From Siphonodentalium dalli (Eukaryota; Mollusca; Scaphopoda; Gadilida; Siphonodentaliidae), in contig CP136065.1 of assembly GCA_032622095.1 (NCBI GenBank), positions 37,360,732 through 37,424,731 of the forward strand: a stretch of DNA of 64,000 nucleotides. Direction: 5' to 3'. The notes under the pieces were generated by a model. The model made no database searches. It was not told the DNA's origin and saw nothing but the letters and a program-made list of their open reading frames with translations. Every line of letters starts with the position of its first letter. Position 1 is the first letter of the stretch. Both the position numbers and the translations under genes were made by a program. Positions 22,558-33,392 of this stretch are shown here, piece by piece.

Positions 22558-23765
22558 ACCAAGTCTTCTCGGTCCACAACAGCTTGATATATCGGTTGGG
22601 GTCGATGATGTTTTGGACTGAGTCACATCCCGTTACTCTAGTATATTTACACACTAAGTGTTGTCATCACTAAATCCAGCATTCTGATTGGTCGGCGCCC
22701 ACGTGGCTAGTTGCAGTTATTTCTCGGTGAATGCGTAACGCCTCATAACACCAAGCTAATAACACCATCGATACGTCATTAGGTTTGGAAAGACGAACGC
22801 GTAATGCTTTGGGCGCATTTTGACTCGCGCAGGATTGACTTAATACATCATCGGGTTTCAACATGAAGAGAAATTGTTCCTATTAACTTTTGCCAAGGGT
22901 GCTATTGGGTATTTTGGGCTGATCTTGTGACGATACACTTTTCGATTTAAATATATTTACAAAAGCGGCTTTTTCGCTAAATGTATATAAATATAAGGAT
23001 TAACTGTCATGTGGACTATTTTTATGGAGATGTAACGGTGAGGTAAGTGGACATAACTTGTATGTAAAACCCTTCGGGTTTTACACAAGTTATGTCCACT
23101 TACCTCACCGTTACATCTCCATAAAAACAGTCCACATGACAGTTAATCCTTATATAACAGGCTTTACACCCAGAATAGTGAGCGGGAGTTATCTTGCTGG
23201 TATGTCTTTGGTTAGGTCAAATGGACGCTTTGTGTATTAAACCAAGTCTGTCCACAATAGCTTGTGATATCGGTTGTGTTGATGCTGTTTTTGACCGAGT
23301 TCCATCCTGTTATATATACTCTTCTATAACGGACTTTACACGTCCAGTAACGTGGATGGGAGTTATCTTGCTTCCATGTCTTCGGATTAGGCAAAAATAG
23401 AAGCTTTGCGTATATGAACATTGAGGGCAGCCTTTCCCAAGCATGATGATAGGAGACATGCATATATCAGAGGTCGGTTAAATGTCAAAGTGACGAGATT
23501 TATAAATACATGCAAAGCCTTGTTTTCCAGAGAATTTCGATTTGCCGCACTTTTAGAAAATGCATGTGAACATCACTTTACCTGTTTCTTTCACGGTAAA
23601 TGATATATCATTTTGAAGCCAGATTAATCGTTGATATGCCCCGTGAATGCCCGGGCTCTTTACGTGTAAATGCTATACGTCTTTTGAAGGAAATAGCAAC
23701 GGGTGGGACTCGGTCCAAAACAGATTCACCCCAAGCTGTTGTGGACCGAGAAGACTTGGTCTATT
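22558..23765. repeat. Inverted-repeat structure around a nested palindrome
   Basis: Left arm 22558-22637 (ACCAAGTCTTCTCGGTCC, ACAACAGCTTG) is inverted at 23698-23765. A diverged third copy in the left orientation lies at 23236-23312. Between them is the near-perfect palindrome 22991-23155. Confidence 0.85.
22991..23155. repeat. 165 bp near-perfect palindrome
   Basis: Arms of about 80 bp (ATATAAGGATTAACTGTCAT ... GTAAAACCC) face each other across a TTCG loop at about 23070. They differ by one base and a two-base indel. Confidence 0.95.
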
Positions 23766-23835
23766 TGCGTATTTTAAACTAGTGGGCAGCCCTATATATG
23801 GGCGACTCCCATATATAAGAGAATGCATTATAATA

Positions 23836-24124
23836 GCGTTATTTGTTACTGTTTTCCTGATATGGAAATAATAAAGAGCGTTTATATCATATGTGTGTGA
23901 TTAACCAATAGAATTGCGCTGTGTTATGTAAACAGAAGCAAAACTTCTGTAACACGAGCAGGCTCTTGTTTACGTACACGGTCGTACGTCTTGACGACAA
24001 TACTATTTACGCGCTGATTGGGTTTGGCATATAATGAACAAAACTATATATATTTTAATATTCCTTCTGTTGCTGGCGATTTGAGCAAATATGAATATTT
24101 CTGCAACGAACGCCACCCGTGACT
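23836..24124. mobile_element. TTAA MITE (AGGCACG family), half copy
   Basis: Matches the right half of the 43.6 kb copy (CCTGATATGGAAATAATAAAG through GAATATTTCTGCAACGAACG) and ends at TTAA 24125-24128. The left half is missing. Confidence 0.78.
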
Positions 24125-24344
24125 TTAAATCTAATGTATCTAATTCATTGACGTTAAAAGGAGCAGCGAAAACTAAATGCAATTTGTTTTTTATTTCACT
24201 TGTCCGCAGAGCAGCCATACCAGGAAAGACAACTCTACAGCTTCATGGAAACTAATTAAAGGCTGCAATCCATACTTGATATAAAGGAGATGATAGGAAA
24301 TGTTTGAATGGAACATTCAACATCAAACAAAATAGCGTCATTAA

Positions 24345-24840
24345 AGGCACGGGCGGCGTTCGTTGCAGAAATATTACTATTTGTTCAAATCGCCATCAAC
24401 ATAAGGAATATTAAAATATATATAGTTTTGTTCATATGCCAAACATAATCAGCGCGTAAATAGTATATTGTCGCCAAGACGTACGATGGTGTATGTAAAC
24501 AAGAGCCTGTTTCTGTTTGCACAACACAGCGCAGTTATATTGGTTAATCACACACAAATGATATAAACGCTCTTTATTATTTCCATATCAGGAAAACAGT
24601 AACAAATAACGCTCTTTATGTTTACCATATCCGGATCTAAACAAAAGCCAGGTTCTGTAACGTTTTGCTTTTGTTTACATAACAAAGGAAAACATTTGAC
24701 AATACCATACTGTTTATGCCATATTTCTGATTGGTATAAAAACAAGGTATGTCTATATTTTACTATTTTTCTGTTTATGACGTTTTTTGACGGAGATGAA
24801 TATTTTAACAGCATACCCACCGCCAACACCGCCCGTATCT
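24345..24840. mobile_element. TTAA MITE (AGGCACG family), full length
   Basis: Starts AGGCACGGGCGGCG after TTAA 24341-24344 and ends CGCCCGTATCT before TTAT 24841 (one changed base). It is 496 bp, with two CGCTCTTTAT motifs and GCTTTTGTTTACATAAC inside. Confidence 0.9.
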
Positions 24841-24884
24841 TTATTGTAGCACCGATCGATCCAAACACATTATTTTACACAGTA

Positions 24885-26100
24885 TAATTATAATGAAAGG
24901 TCGCTGACCAAGTCTCCCCTGACAAACGTAGCAGGTTTGAAGGATTTATGGGTTTCATATCCCTATATACTACAAACTGTAGCAGGAATTGATTACACCA
25001 ATATGATACCAAGTGCCTATTCACTAAATATATTGAATATCTTCAATGTGTCGAGGAAGGGTCAATAACACTAAAATAAAAAACATAGAACATTTCTATT
25101 TTGAAAAATGGCAATAACTCCGCCAAAATCACTCAGACTGAACTCAAAATCGCAGGTGTGCAGGTTTCATGCTGGTTGGCATCTATGCCAAGTTTAAACA
25201 AAAATATCACTGGAAATGACGGAGTACATGCTCGGACAAAAGATGCGTCCCAGGATGTACGATTCTATGTCGAAAAACGGCAATAACTCCGCCAAAATGA
25301 GTCCAACCGAACTCAAATCGCAGGTGTGCAGATTCCGATGCTAATGATATATGTTCCGACGCACGCACGGACGTACGTACGAGGTCATTACTATAGTCCT
25401 CCGACGGAATTTTGCGGGACAAAAATAAACGGTATAATAGCGTGTGTAAAACATTAGTGGTCAGAACCTTGAATAAATCTTTAAAATGTGGGCTTCCTTG
25501 ATAAACTTCACTACACCACAATACAGGACTATCCAAATATGAAATTCCGGGACTATTCCAAAAAAAATTCCAGGATTTTCAGAAATTTTCCAAAACCTCA
25601 AGCCAATGAAATTCCATAACTTTCAGTCAAATGTAAGATAGAACTGAAATAGTTGATATCTTTTCATAACTTGGATTCAGTATCAGTGTAATTATTGTTG
25701 ACTTCTAAAAGCATCCAGTGTTGATATTTTACCCACAAGCTTCAACTTCAAGAGTAATTCAATGATAATTTTGAAATGCAATTAAATGTCCAGACCGGCA
25801 GCAGCTGAGAGGGGTGTATTTTCCCCAGAACTTTTCCATAGCGAGATTAAAACCGTTGCATTTTCCATACTCCCCCCCACCCAAGCCTTTTAAAATTCCA
25901 AAACATTCAAGGATTCCAGACTAGTACATGAAGCTTGCCCATAAATTAGTCGCGAGAAGTTAAAGTGACATCTCTATTTGAGACCTCTAGACTGGTTCAC
26001 ATTGCAGAATCACTGGTTGACAGGATAAATAAACCATACACTCAAGTTATAAACTAAATACCACATAGATTTGATCCCATTTGGGTAATGTTTGCTTATA
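24885..26100. other. Mostly unassigned; AATTCC(A/G)GGA-type low complexity
   Basis: Apart from the array at 25085-25425, the stretch 25530-25920 is full of ATTCCAGGATTTTC/AAATTCC words. No coding signal. Confidence 0.45.
25085..25425 (+). repeat. Two-unit array, relative of the 62 kb family
   Basis: GGCAATAACTCCGCCAAAAT and TCGCAGGTGTGCAG occur at 25111/25152 and 25279/25318. The end is ACGCACGCACGGACGTACG and CCTCCGACGGAATTTTGCGG. Confidence 0.7.
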
Positions 26101-26632
26101 AAATATGTTTAAACCAACCAATAATTGATAATAGATTTCGATATGGAATGGCCTAGAAAAAATAGCACAACAAAGCGCATCAATTACTACCTTCTCTAAT
26201 CTTGTAAACCCACAATTTGGGACACTTAAACCACCAATGTTTTATTCTAGCGGCAAAAGGAAAGCTAACATTTTGTTATGTAGACTCCGAAATAAATTCA
26301 GTGATTTGAATGGGGACAAATGTCAAAATCACTTAATAAGTAACCCGGAATGTAGTTGTGGCTACCTAAATGAGGACGCTGATCATTACTTTTTCACTTG
26401 TCCCTATTATCGAACAGAAAGGGCCAACCTCGAAGAAAAAATAATTCGAATAGGATTACATCAAGTTCATGTTGCTGATCTACTTTGTGGATCAGTCTCA
26501 CTTTCCAATGAAGGAAATTACCAATTGTTCGCAGCTGTCCAAAAATATATTATAAACTCATTGCGACTTGGCGATGAACAGATGCATTACATTTAGTGAA
26601 CATTATCAGTTGTATATTAACCTAAATTGAGA
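26100..26632 (+). pseudogene. LINE ORF2 C-terminal fragment
   Basis: Plus-strand remnant with a 119-codon frame at 26237-26596. Residues NILLCRLRNKFSDLN and then CSCGYLNEDADHYFFTCPYY form the C-terminal Cys/His finger of an L2/CR1-type ORF2. The frame is open upstream to about 26180 in the same style. The coding part ends at a TAG at 26594-26596. The 3' untranslated tail continues into the first tandem unit, ending near 26940 in CAACAACAA, so the tandem unit starts inside this element's 3' tail. The RT core is absent; the element is 5'-truncated. Confidence 0.8.
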
Positions 26633-27143
26633 ACAACATGCACTAAACATAAACATATGATATAAAACTATCTTCCCTTACCCCATACCAATCTTGAACA
26701 TTCCATATTGTATTTGTGTATTTTGTCAGATTTCTTTTTATTTTGTGGTCAACATTTATGTACTTAAATTTTTCATCTGCGCATCACCATCTTTTTCCCG
26801 GGGAGAGGAGCTCCACCTAAGTTGTTATAACTTGTGCTCCAATCCATATTCGCTCATCCTACATAATTGTGTTATAAATAAGTTTTGTTTGAAATGTTAA
26901 TATGGGATGATCAATAAAATATGAAACAACAACAAATAATTGATTGTGTGGTGTATGATTCTGGTGAATTGGTGTTCGGAATGTGTGAAAATGTAAACTG
27001 GAATAACTGACTAGAATGGAAAATGCACACACTACCATTAGACACTCATTTGAGGGTGTTCAAACATTCATATAAAATTTCATTGGAATAAAACATTGAG
27101 CCTTCTTTTGAAATTAATCCTGATGGAAAACCTCCATACCAAA

Positions 27144-27639
27144 TGTCATATACTGTAACACATTGCTGAAATATTATATATGCATGGGTGGACAGACAGA
27201 TGGACAATCCAGTATAAACAATGACCACAAGTGATAGCCACATATGAAAAACGCAATATCACAGCAGACTATATGGTAGACCTAACAAACTCTAAAACGG
27301 TACTTTCAAATCTGATCCCAACTTGCTTCACTCATCTACCTTTGTGTCTCTCCACACCATCTTCTACACCCTCTACTCTAACCGTATATGATACCCCCAA
27401 AACGAAAACAGGAAAAACAAGTTTAAAAATCTTGATTACACAGTGGATTACAATTGGTTTTTTTTATGACATTTATGTGAAATTGTGTATATATAGGTGT
27501 TACCAGTTTGGTTTATTGTCAACATGCCTTGTTCTTCTTGATTTCAATAAAAAATAAAAATAAGTAAATAAACTAAGACATTAAAGACATATTATGCACT
27601 TATTTCAGTAAATCAAACTGATAAGTGAGTACCCACGCA
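27144..27639 (+). repeat. LTR-like direct repeat, 5' copy (unit 1)
   Basis: A 496 bp block beginning TGTCATATACTG and ending near CCCACGCA. It recurs at 28858-29346 on the other side of the integrase fragment, with several differences: an extra GGACAGACAGATGG tract in this copy and scattered substitutions. The TG...CA ends and the AATAAA-rich right part fit an LTR, but I see no target duplication, primer site or polypurine tract. The same blocks recur in units 2 and 3 (+3380 and +6760). Confidence 0.55.
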
Positions 27640-27644
27640 CTTTT

Positions 27645-28909
27645 CCACAAAGTGATTTAGGTGGAGAATTCAATAATGCTGTTGTACATGACATGGCTGA
27701 GAATTTCATTATTGAAATCAAAACCACTGCAGGATTTAGCCTGTTAGCAATGGAATTTGTGAACGCCATAACAAATATCTTACAGAGTTACTCACCAAAG
27801 TGAAATACGACACGAAAAGCAAATGGCAAACTGCTTTGAGCTGGGCACTCATGGCAAAAAATGCCCTTTCAAACATTCAAGGATTCAGCCCATTACAACT
27901 TGTTTATGGAATAAACCCAAATTTACCATCAACTCTGATTGACAAACTTCCAGCATTGGAAGGTTCAACCGCAAGTTCTGTGATTGATGAGCATATTGTG
28001 TCTCTTCAAACTTCACGTCGAAAATATATGCAAAGTGAGTGTTCTGAACAAATTTGGCATGCCTTAAGAAAACAAACCCGTACATTTAACTATAATGAAC
28101 ATTATGTTACAGGAGACAAAGTCTACTACAAAAGGCCCAACATCGATAAATGGAAAGGACCTGGTATAGTGATTGGACAGGAAAGTGCAGTTGTTTTTGT
28201 CAGACATGGTGGATTACTGGTGAGAGTGCATGAAAGTAGATTGAAGAAAGCAAGCTTTTTAGATAATTCGAACATTTCTTCAAACACAACATGTATAAAG
28301 GAACCTGTTGTATCTCCTCTGAATGACAAATTTGATCATTTTGATGACTCAGACATTCCTAATTCTCCAACTGATGTCAACGATTTAGAGTTGGAATCAG
28401 AAACCTGTCAGGTGTCAACAAATTTCTCATCTGTACATCCTGATTCTGTACATAAAGTTAGATCTGCACAAATAGTTTCATACCCAAATGTTGATACATG
28501 TACTGGTGAAAAAGTCCAAGCTAAAATTCTTGGTCGTGCTGGAAAATCTACGGGAATAAAAAAAAATTGGTTCAACATAGAAATTGTTCAACCATCTACA
28601 TTGGAATCCTCACAACTATCGATTGACTTAGGGCAAGTGAATAACCTGTTAGAATCTTCTGGAAATCCTAAAGAAAATGAAATTAATTCTGTCGTTAGTA
28701 GTGTGTCTGAGGATTATTGCCTCATTACAAGTGACATCTTTGACGAGGCTAAATCTACTGAGCTAAAAAACGGGATTGAGAACAGTGCATATGAACGTGT
28801 TCCCGATACCAATCAGAAATGTGTGTCCACCCGATGGGTATGTACTTTCAAAGAAATTGTCATATACTGTAACACATTGCTGAAATATATGCATGGATGG
28901 ACAGTATAA
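27645..28909 (+). pseudogene. Copia-order integrase/RT-start fragment, unit 1
   Basis: Fragment of an LTR-retrotransposon pol. A first frame has SDLGGEFNN, with the second catalytic Asp at 27654-27656. After one frameshift near 27735 comes GICERHN, with the catalytic Glu at 27761-27763, giving the DX35E spacing of retroviral-type integrases. The ATG-started 369-codon frame (27800-28909) continues through the integrase C-terminal barrel (GDKVYYKRP, KWKGPGIVIG, LVRVHESRL) and reaches the first RT residues (VSTRWVCTFK). Integrase placed before RT is the Ty1/copia order. The first catalytic Asp, gag, protease and nearly all of RT are absent. It cannot act alone. Confidence 0.85.
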
Positions 28910-29346
28910 ACAATGACAACCTGTGATAGCCACATATGAAAAAGCGTAATATCACAGCAGACTATATGGTAGACCTAACAAACACTAAAATGCTACTTTC
29001 AAATCTGATCCCAACTTGCTTCACTCATCTATCTTTGTGTCTCTCCACATCATCTTCTACACCCTCTACTCTAACCGTATATGATACCCCCAAACGAAAA
29101 CCGGAACAAGAAGTTTAAAAATCTTGATTACACAGTGGATTACAATTTTTTTTTTATGACATTTATGTGAAATTGTGTATATATAGGTGTTACCAGTTTG
29201 GTTTATTGTCAACATGCCTTGTTCTTCTTAATTTCAATAAAAATAAAAAATAAAATAAATAAATAAACTACCGGTAAGACATTATTAAAGACATATTTTT
29301 ATGCACTTATTTCAGTGAATCAAACTGATAAGTGAGTACCCACACA
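28858..29346 (+). repeat. LTR-like direct repeat, 3' copy (unit 1)
   Basis: A 489 bp partner of the repeat at 27144-27639, joined directly to the broken reverse transcriptase frame. The last 19 codons of the 369-codon frame (after ...WVCTFKE) are read from this repeat, not from pol. Confidence 0.55.
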
Positions 29347-30012
29347 CTTTCCCTAGAAAATCAAGCAATCCACTAATATTACTGAAAATTCCAGCCCCAC
29401 ATATTGTACTATTTGAGAAAACACAACGTTGGAACTACGCCGAAATGTAAACAAGGTAAACAAACACAATGTTTTTACCCACGAGAGTCGTCCTATAGAA
29501 TTTATATGTAAGAATAATCTTGTGTGTTAATTTTGATATATAATTTGGATATCATATTTATGAAATTAACTGTACTTTATTCTCTATTACCATATTATCA
29601 CCCAATCAGAGTGCTCCACATCACTTTAAAGTGATGTGAAACACTCCGGTAGGGTGATCAAATATAAATGGAGAATAATCTTGTTCAAAGTAGTAATTTT
29701 TACAAATATTATATCCAAATTGACTACACACACAGTCATTCTTGTATATTAATTCAATGCAGTGACTCTCGATGACGAAATCGTTTTCGTTAGTTTGTCG
29801 CCGATAAATGCGTCCCGAATCGAGCAGCAAATATTTACAAATGAGCGTAGTTCAGACAATGTTTTCTATGGAGTGGTACGTTCGATTTTCTTCAGATTTT
29901 CGGCGATGTTAGTAGAATGATACATTCCTCCAGTTGACATAGCGCATCGATACTAACTGATCACTTTGGCACACCCAAACAAGTGCATAATGTCTTTAAA
30001 GGGTATTTTTTA

Positions 30013-33000
30013 AACAACATGCACTAAACATAAACATATGATATAAAACTATCTTCCCTTACCCCATACCAATCTTGAACATTCCATATTGTATTTGTGT
30101 ATTTTGTCAGATTTCTTTTTATTTTGTGGTCAACATTTATGTACTTAAATTTTTCATCTGCGCATCACCATCTTTTTCCCGGGGAGAGGAGCTCCACCTA
30201 AGTTGTTATAACTTGTGCTCCAATCCATATTCGCTCATCCTACATAATTGAGTTATAAATAAGTTTTGTTTGAAATGTTAATATGGGATGATCAATAAAA
30301 TATGAAACAACAACAAATAATTGATTGTGTGGTGTATGATTCTGGTGAATTGGTGTTCGGAATGTGTGAAAATGTAAACTGGAATAACTGACTAGAATGG
30401 AAAATGCACACACTACCATTAGACGCTCATTTGAGGGTGTTCAAACATTCATATAAAATTTCATTGGAATAAAACATTGAGCCTTCTTTTGAAATTAATC
30501 CTGATGGAAAACCTCCATACCAAATGTCATATACTGTAACACATTGCTGAAATATTATATATGCATGGGTGGACAGACAGATGGACAATCCAGTATAAAC
30601 AATGACCACAAGTGATAGCCACATATGAAAAACGCAATATCACAGCAGACTATATGGTAGACCTAACAAACTCTAAAACGGTACTTTCAAATCTGATCCC
30701 AACTTGCTTCACTCATCTACCTTTGTGTCTCTCCACACCATCTTCTACACCCTCTACTCTAACCGTATATGATACCCCCAAAACGAAAACAGGAAAAACA
30801 AGTTTAAAAATCTTGATTACACAGTGGATTACAATTGGTTTTTTTTATGACATTTATGTGAAATTGTGTATATATAGGTGTTACCAGTTTGGTTTATTGT
30901 CAACATGCCTTGTTCTTCTTGATTTCAATAAAAATAAAAATAAGTAAATAAACTAAGACATTAAAGACATATTATGCACTTATTTCAGTAAATCAAACTG
31001 ATAAGTGAGTACCCACGCACTTTTCCACAAAGTGATTTAGGTGGAGAATTCAATAATGCTGTTGTACATGACATGGCTGAGAATTTCATTATTGAAATCA
31101 AAACCACTGCAGGATTTAGCCTGTTAGCAATGGAATTTGTGAACGCCATAACAAATATCTTACAGAGTTACTCACCAAAGTGAAATACGACACGAAAAGC
31201 AAATGGCAAACTGCTTTGAGCTGGGCACTCATGGCAAAAAATGCCCTTTCAAACATTCAAGGATTCAGCCCATTACAACTTGTTTATGGAATAAACCCAA
31301 ATTTACCATCAACTCTGATTGACAAACTTCCAGCATTGGAAGGTTCAACCGCAAGTTCTGTGATTGATGAGCATATTGTGTCTCTTCAAACTTCACGTCG
31401 AAAATATATGCAAAGTGAGTGTTCTGAACAAATTTGGCATGCCTTAAGAAAACAAACCCGTACATTTAACTATAATGAACATTATGTTACAGGAGACAAA
31501 GTCTACTACAAAAGGCCCAACATCGATAAATGGAAAGGACCTGGTATAGTGATTGGACAGGAAAGTGCAGTTGTTTTTGTCAGACATGGTGGATTACTGG
31601 TGAGAGTGCATGAAAGTAGATTGAAGAAAGCAAGCTTTTTAGATAATTCGAACATTTCTTCAAACACAACATGTATAAAGGAACCTGTTGTATCTCCTCT
31701 GAATGACAAATTTGATCATTTTGATGACTCAGACATTCCTAATTCTCCAACTGATGTCAACGATTTAGAGTTGGAATCAGAAACCTGTCAGGTGTCAACA
31801 AATTTCTCATCTGTACATCCTGATTCTGTACATAAAGTTAGATCTGCACAAATAGTTTCATACCCAAATGTTGATACATGTACTGGTGAAAAAGTCCAAG
31901 CTAAAATTCTTGGTCGTGCTGGAAAATCTACGGGAATAAAAAAAAATTGGTTCAACATAGAAATTGTTCAACCATCTACATTGGAATCCTCACAACTATC
32001 GATTGACTTAGGGCAAGTGAATAACCTGTTAGAATCTTCTGGAAATCCTAAAGAAAATGAAATTAATTCTGTCGTTAGTAGTGTGTCTGAGGATTATTGC
32101 CTCATTACAAGTGACATCTTTGACGAGGCTAAATCTACTGAGCTAAAAAACGGGATTGAGAACAGTGCATATGAACGTGTTCCCGATACCAATCAGAAAT
32201 GTGTGTCCACCCGATGGGTATGTACTTTCAAAGAAATTGTCATATACTGTAACACATTGCTGAAATATATGCATGGATGGACAGTATAAACAATGACAAC
32301 CTGTGATAGCCACATATGAAAAAGCGTAATATCACAGCAGACTATATGGTAGACCTAACAAACACTAAAATGCTACTTTCAAATCTGATCCCAACTTGCT
32401 TCACTCATCTATCTTTGTGTCTCTCCACATCATCTTCTACACCCTCTACTCTAACCGTATATGATACCCCCAAACGAAAACCGGAACAAGAAGTTTAAAA
32501 ATCTTGATTACACAGTGGATTACAATTTTTTTTTTATGACATTTATGTGAAATTGTGTATATATAGGTGTTACCAGTTTGGTTTATTGTCAACATGCCTT
32601 GTTCTTCTTAATTTCAATAAAAATAAAAAATAAAATAAATAAATAAACTACCGGTAAGACATTATTAAAGACATATTTTTATGCACTTATTTCAGTGAAT
32701 CAAACTGATAAGTGAGTACCCACACACTTTCCCTAGAAAATCAAGCAATCCACTAATATTACTGAAAATTCCAGCCCCACATATTGTACTATTTGAGAAA
32801 ACACAACGTTGGAACTACGCCGAAATGTAAACAAGGTAAACAAACACAATGTTTTTACCCACGAGAGTCGTCCTATAGAATTTATATGTAAGAATAATCT
32901 TGTGTGTTAATTTTGATATATAATTTGGATATCATATTTATGAAATTAACTGTACTTTATTCTCTATTACCATATGATCACCCAATCAGAGTGCTCCACA

Positions 33001-33392
33001 TCACTTTAAAGTGATGTGAAACACTCCGGTAGGGTGATCAAATATAAATGGAGAATAATCTTGTTCAAAGTAGTAATTTTTACAAATATTATATCCAAAT
33101 TGACTACACACACAGTCATTCTTGTATATTAATTCAATGCAGTGACTCTCGATGACGAAATCGTTTTCGTTAGTTTGTCGCCGATAAATGCGTCCCGAAT
33201 CGAGCAGCAAATATTTACAAATGAGCGTAGTTCAGACAATGTTTTCTATGGAGTGGTACGTTCGATTTTCTTCAGATTTTCGGCGATGTTAGTAGAATGA
33301 TACATTCCTCCAGTTGACATAGCGCATCGATACTAACTGATCACTTTGGCACACCCAAACAAGTGCATAATGTCTTTAAAGGGTATTTTTTA
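30013..33392 (+). repeat. 3.38 kb tandem unit 2 of 3
   Basis: Exactly 3380 bp from the start of unit 1's equivalent motif to unit 3's. It differs from unit 1 at only a few sites, for example A for T near 30249, G for A at 30424, and G for T near 32975. Confidence 0.95.
31025..32289 (+). pseudogene. Copia-order integrase/RT-start fragment, unit 2
   Basis: Same fragment as in unit 1, shifted by 3380 bp. The 369-codon frame is 31180-32289 and its translation is identical to that of unit 1. The same frameshift before the catalytic Glu is present, so the damage predates the triplication. Confidence 0.85.

Larger units (their letters stand above)
26632..30012 (+). repeat. 3.38 kb tandem unit 1 of 3
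   Basis: The first of three head-to-tail units that appear more than 99% identical by eye. Each begins AACAACATGCACT in a LINE 3' tail (about 310 bp), continues with a ~200 bp block, an LTR-like direct repeat, an integrase/RT-start fragment, a second direct repeat, and a ~650 bp tail. It is 3381 bp, one A longer than unit 2, in the A-run near 27550. Only this unit has the LINE coding end just before it. Confidence 0.95.

Noticed and set aside
27046-27243. Minus-strand 65-codon frame repeated in all three tandem units
   Set aside because: Recurs only because the unit is triplicated. It is antisense to an LTR-like repeat and the GGACAGACAG tract, with no family similarity.
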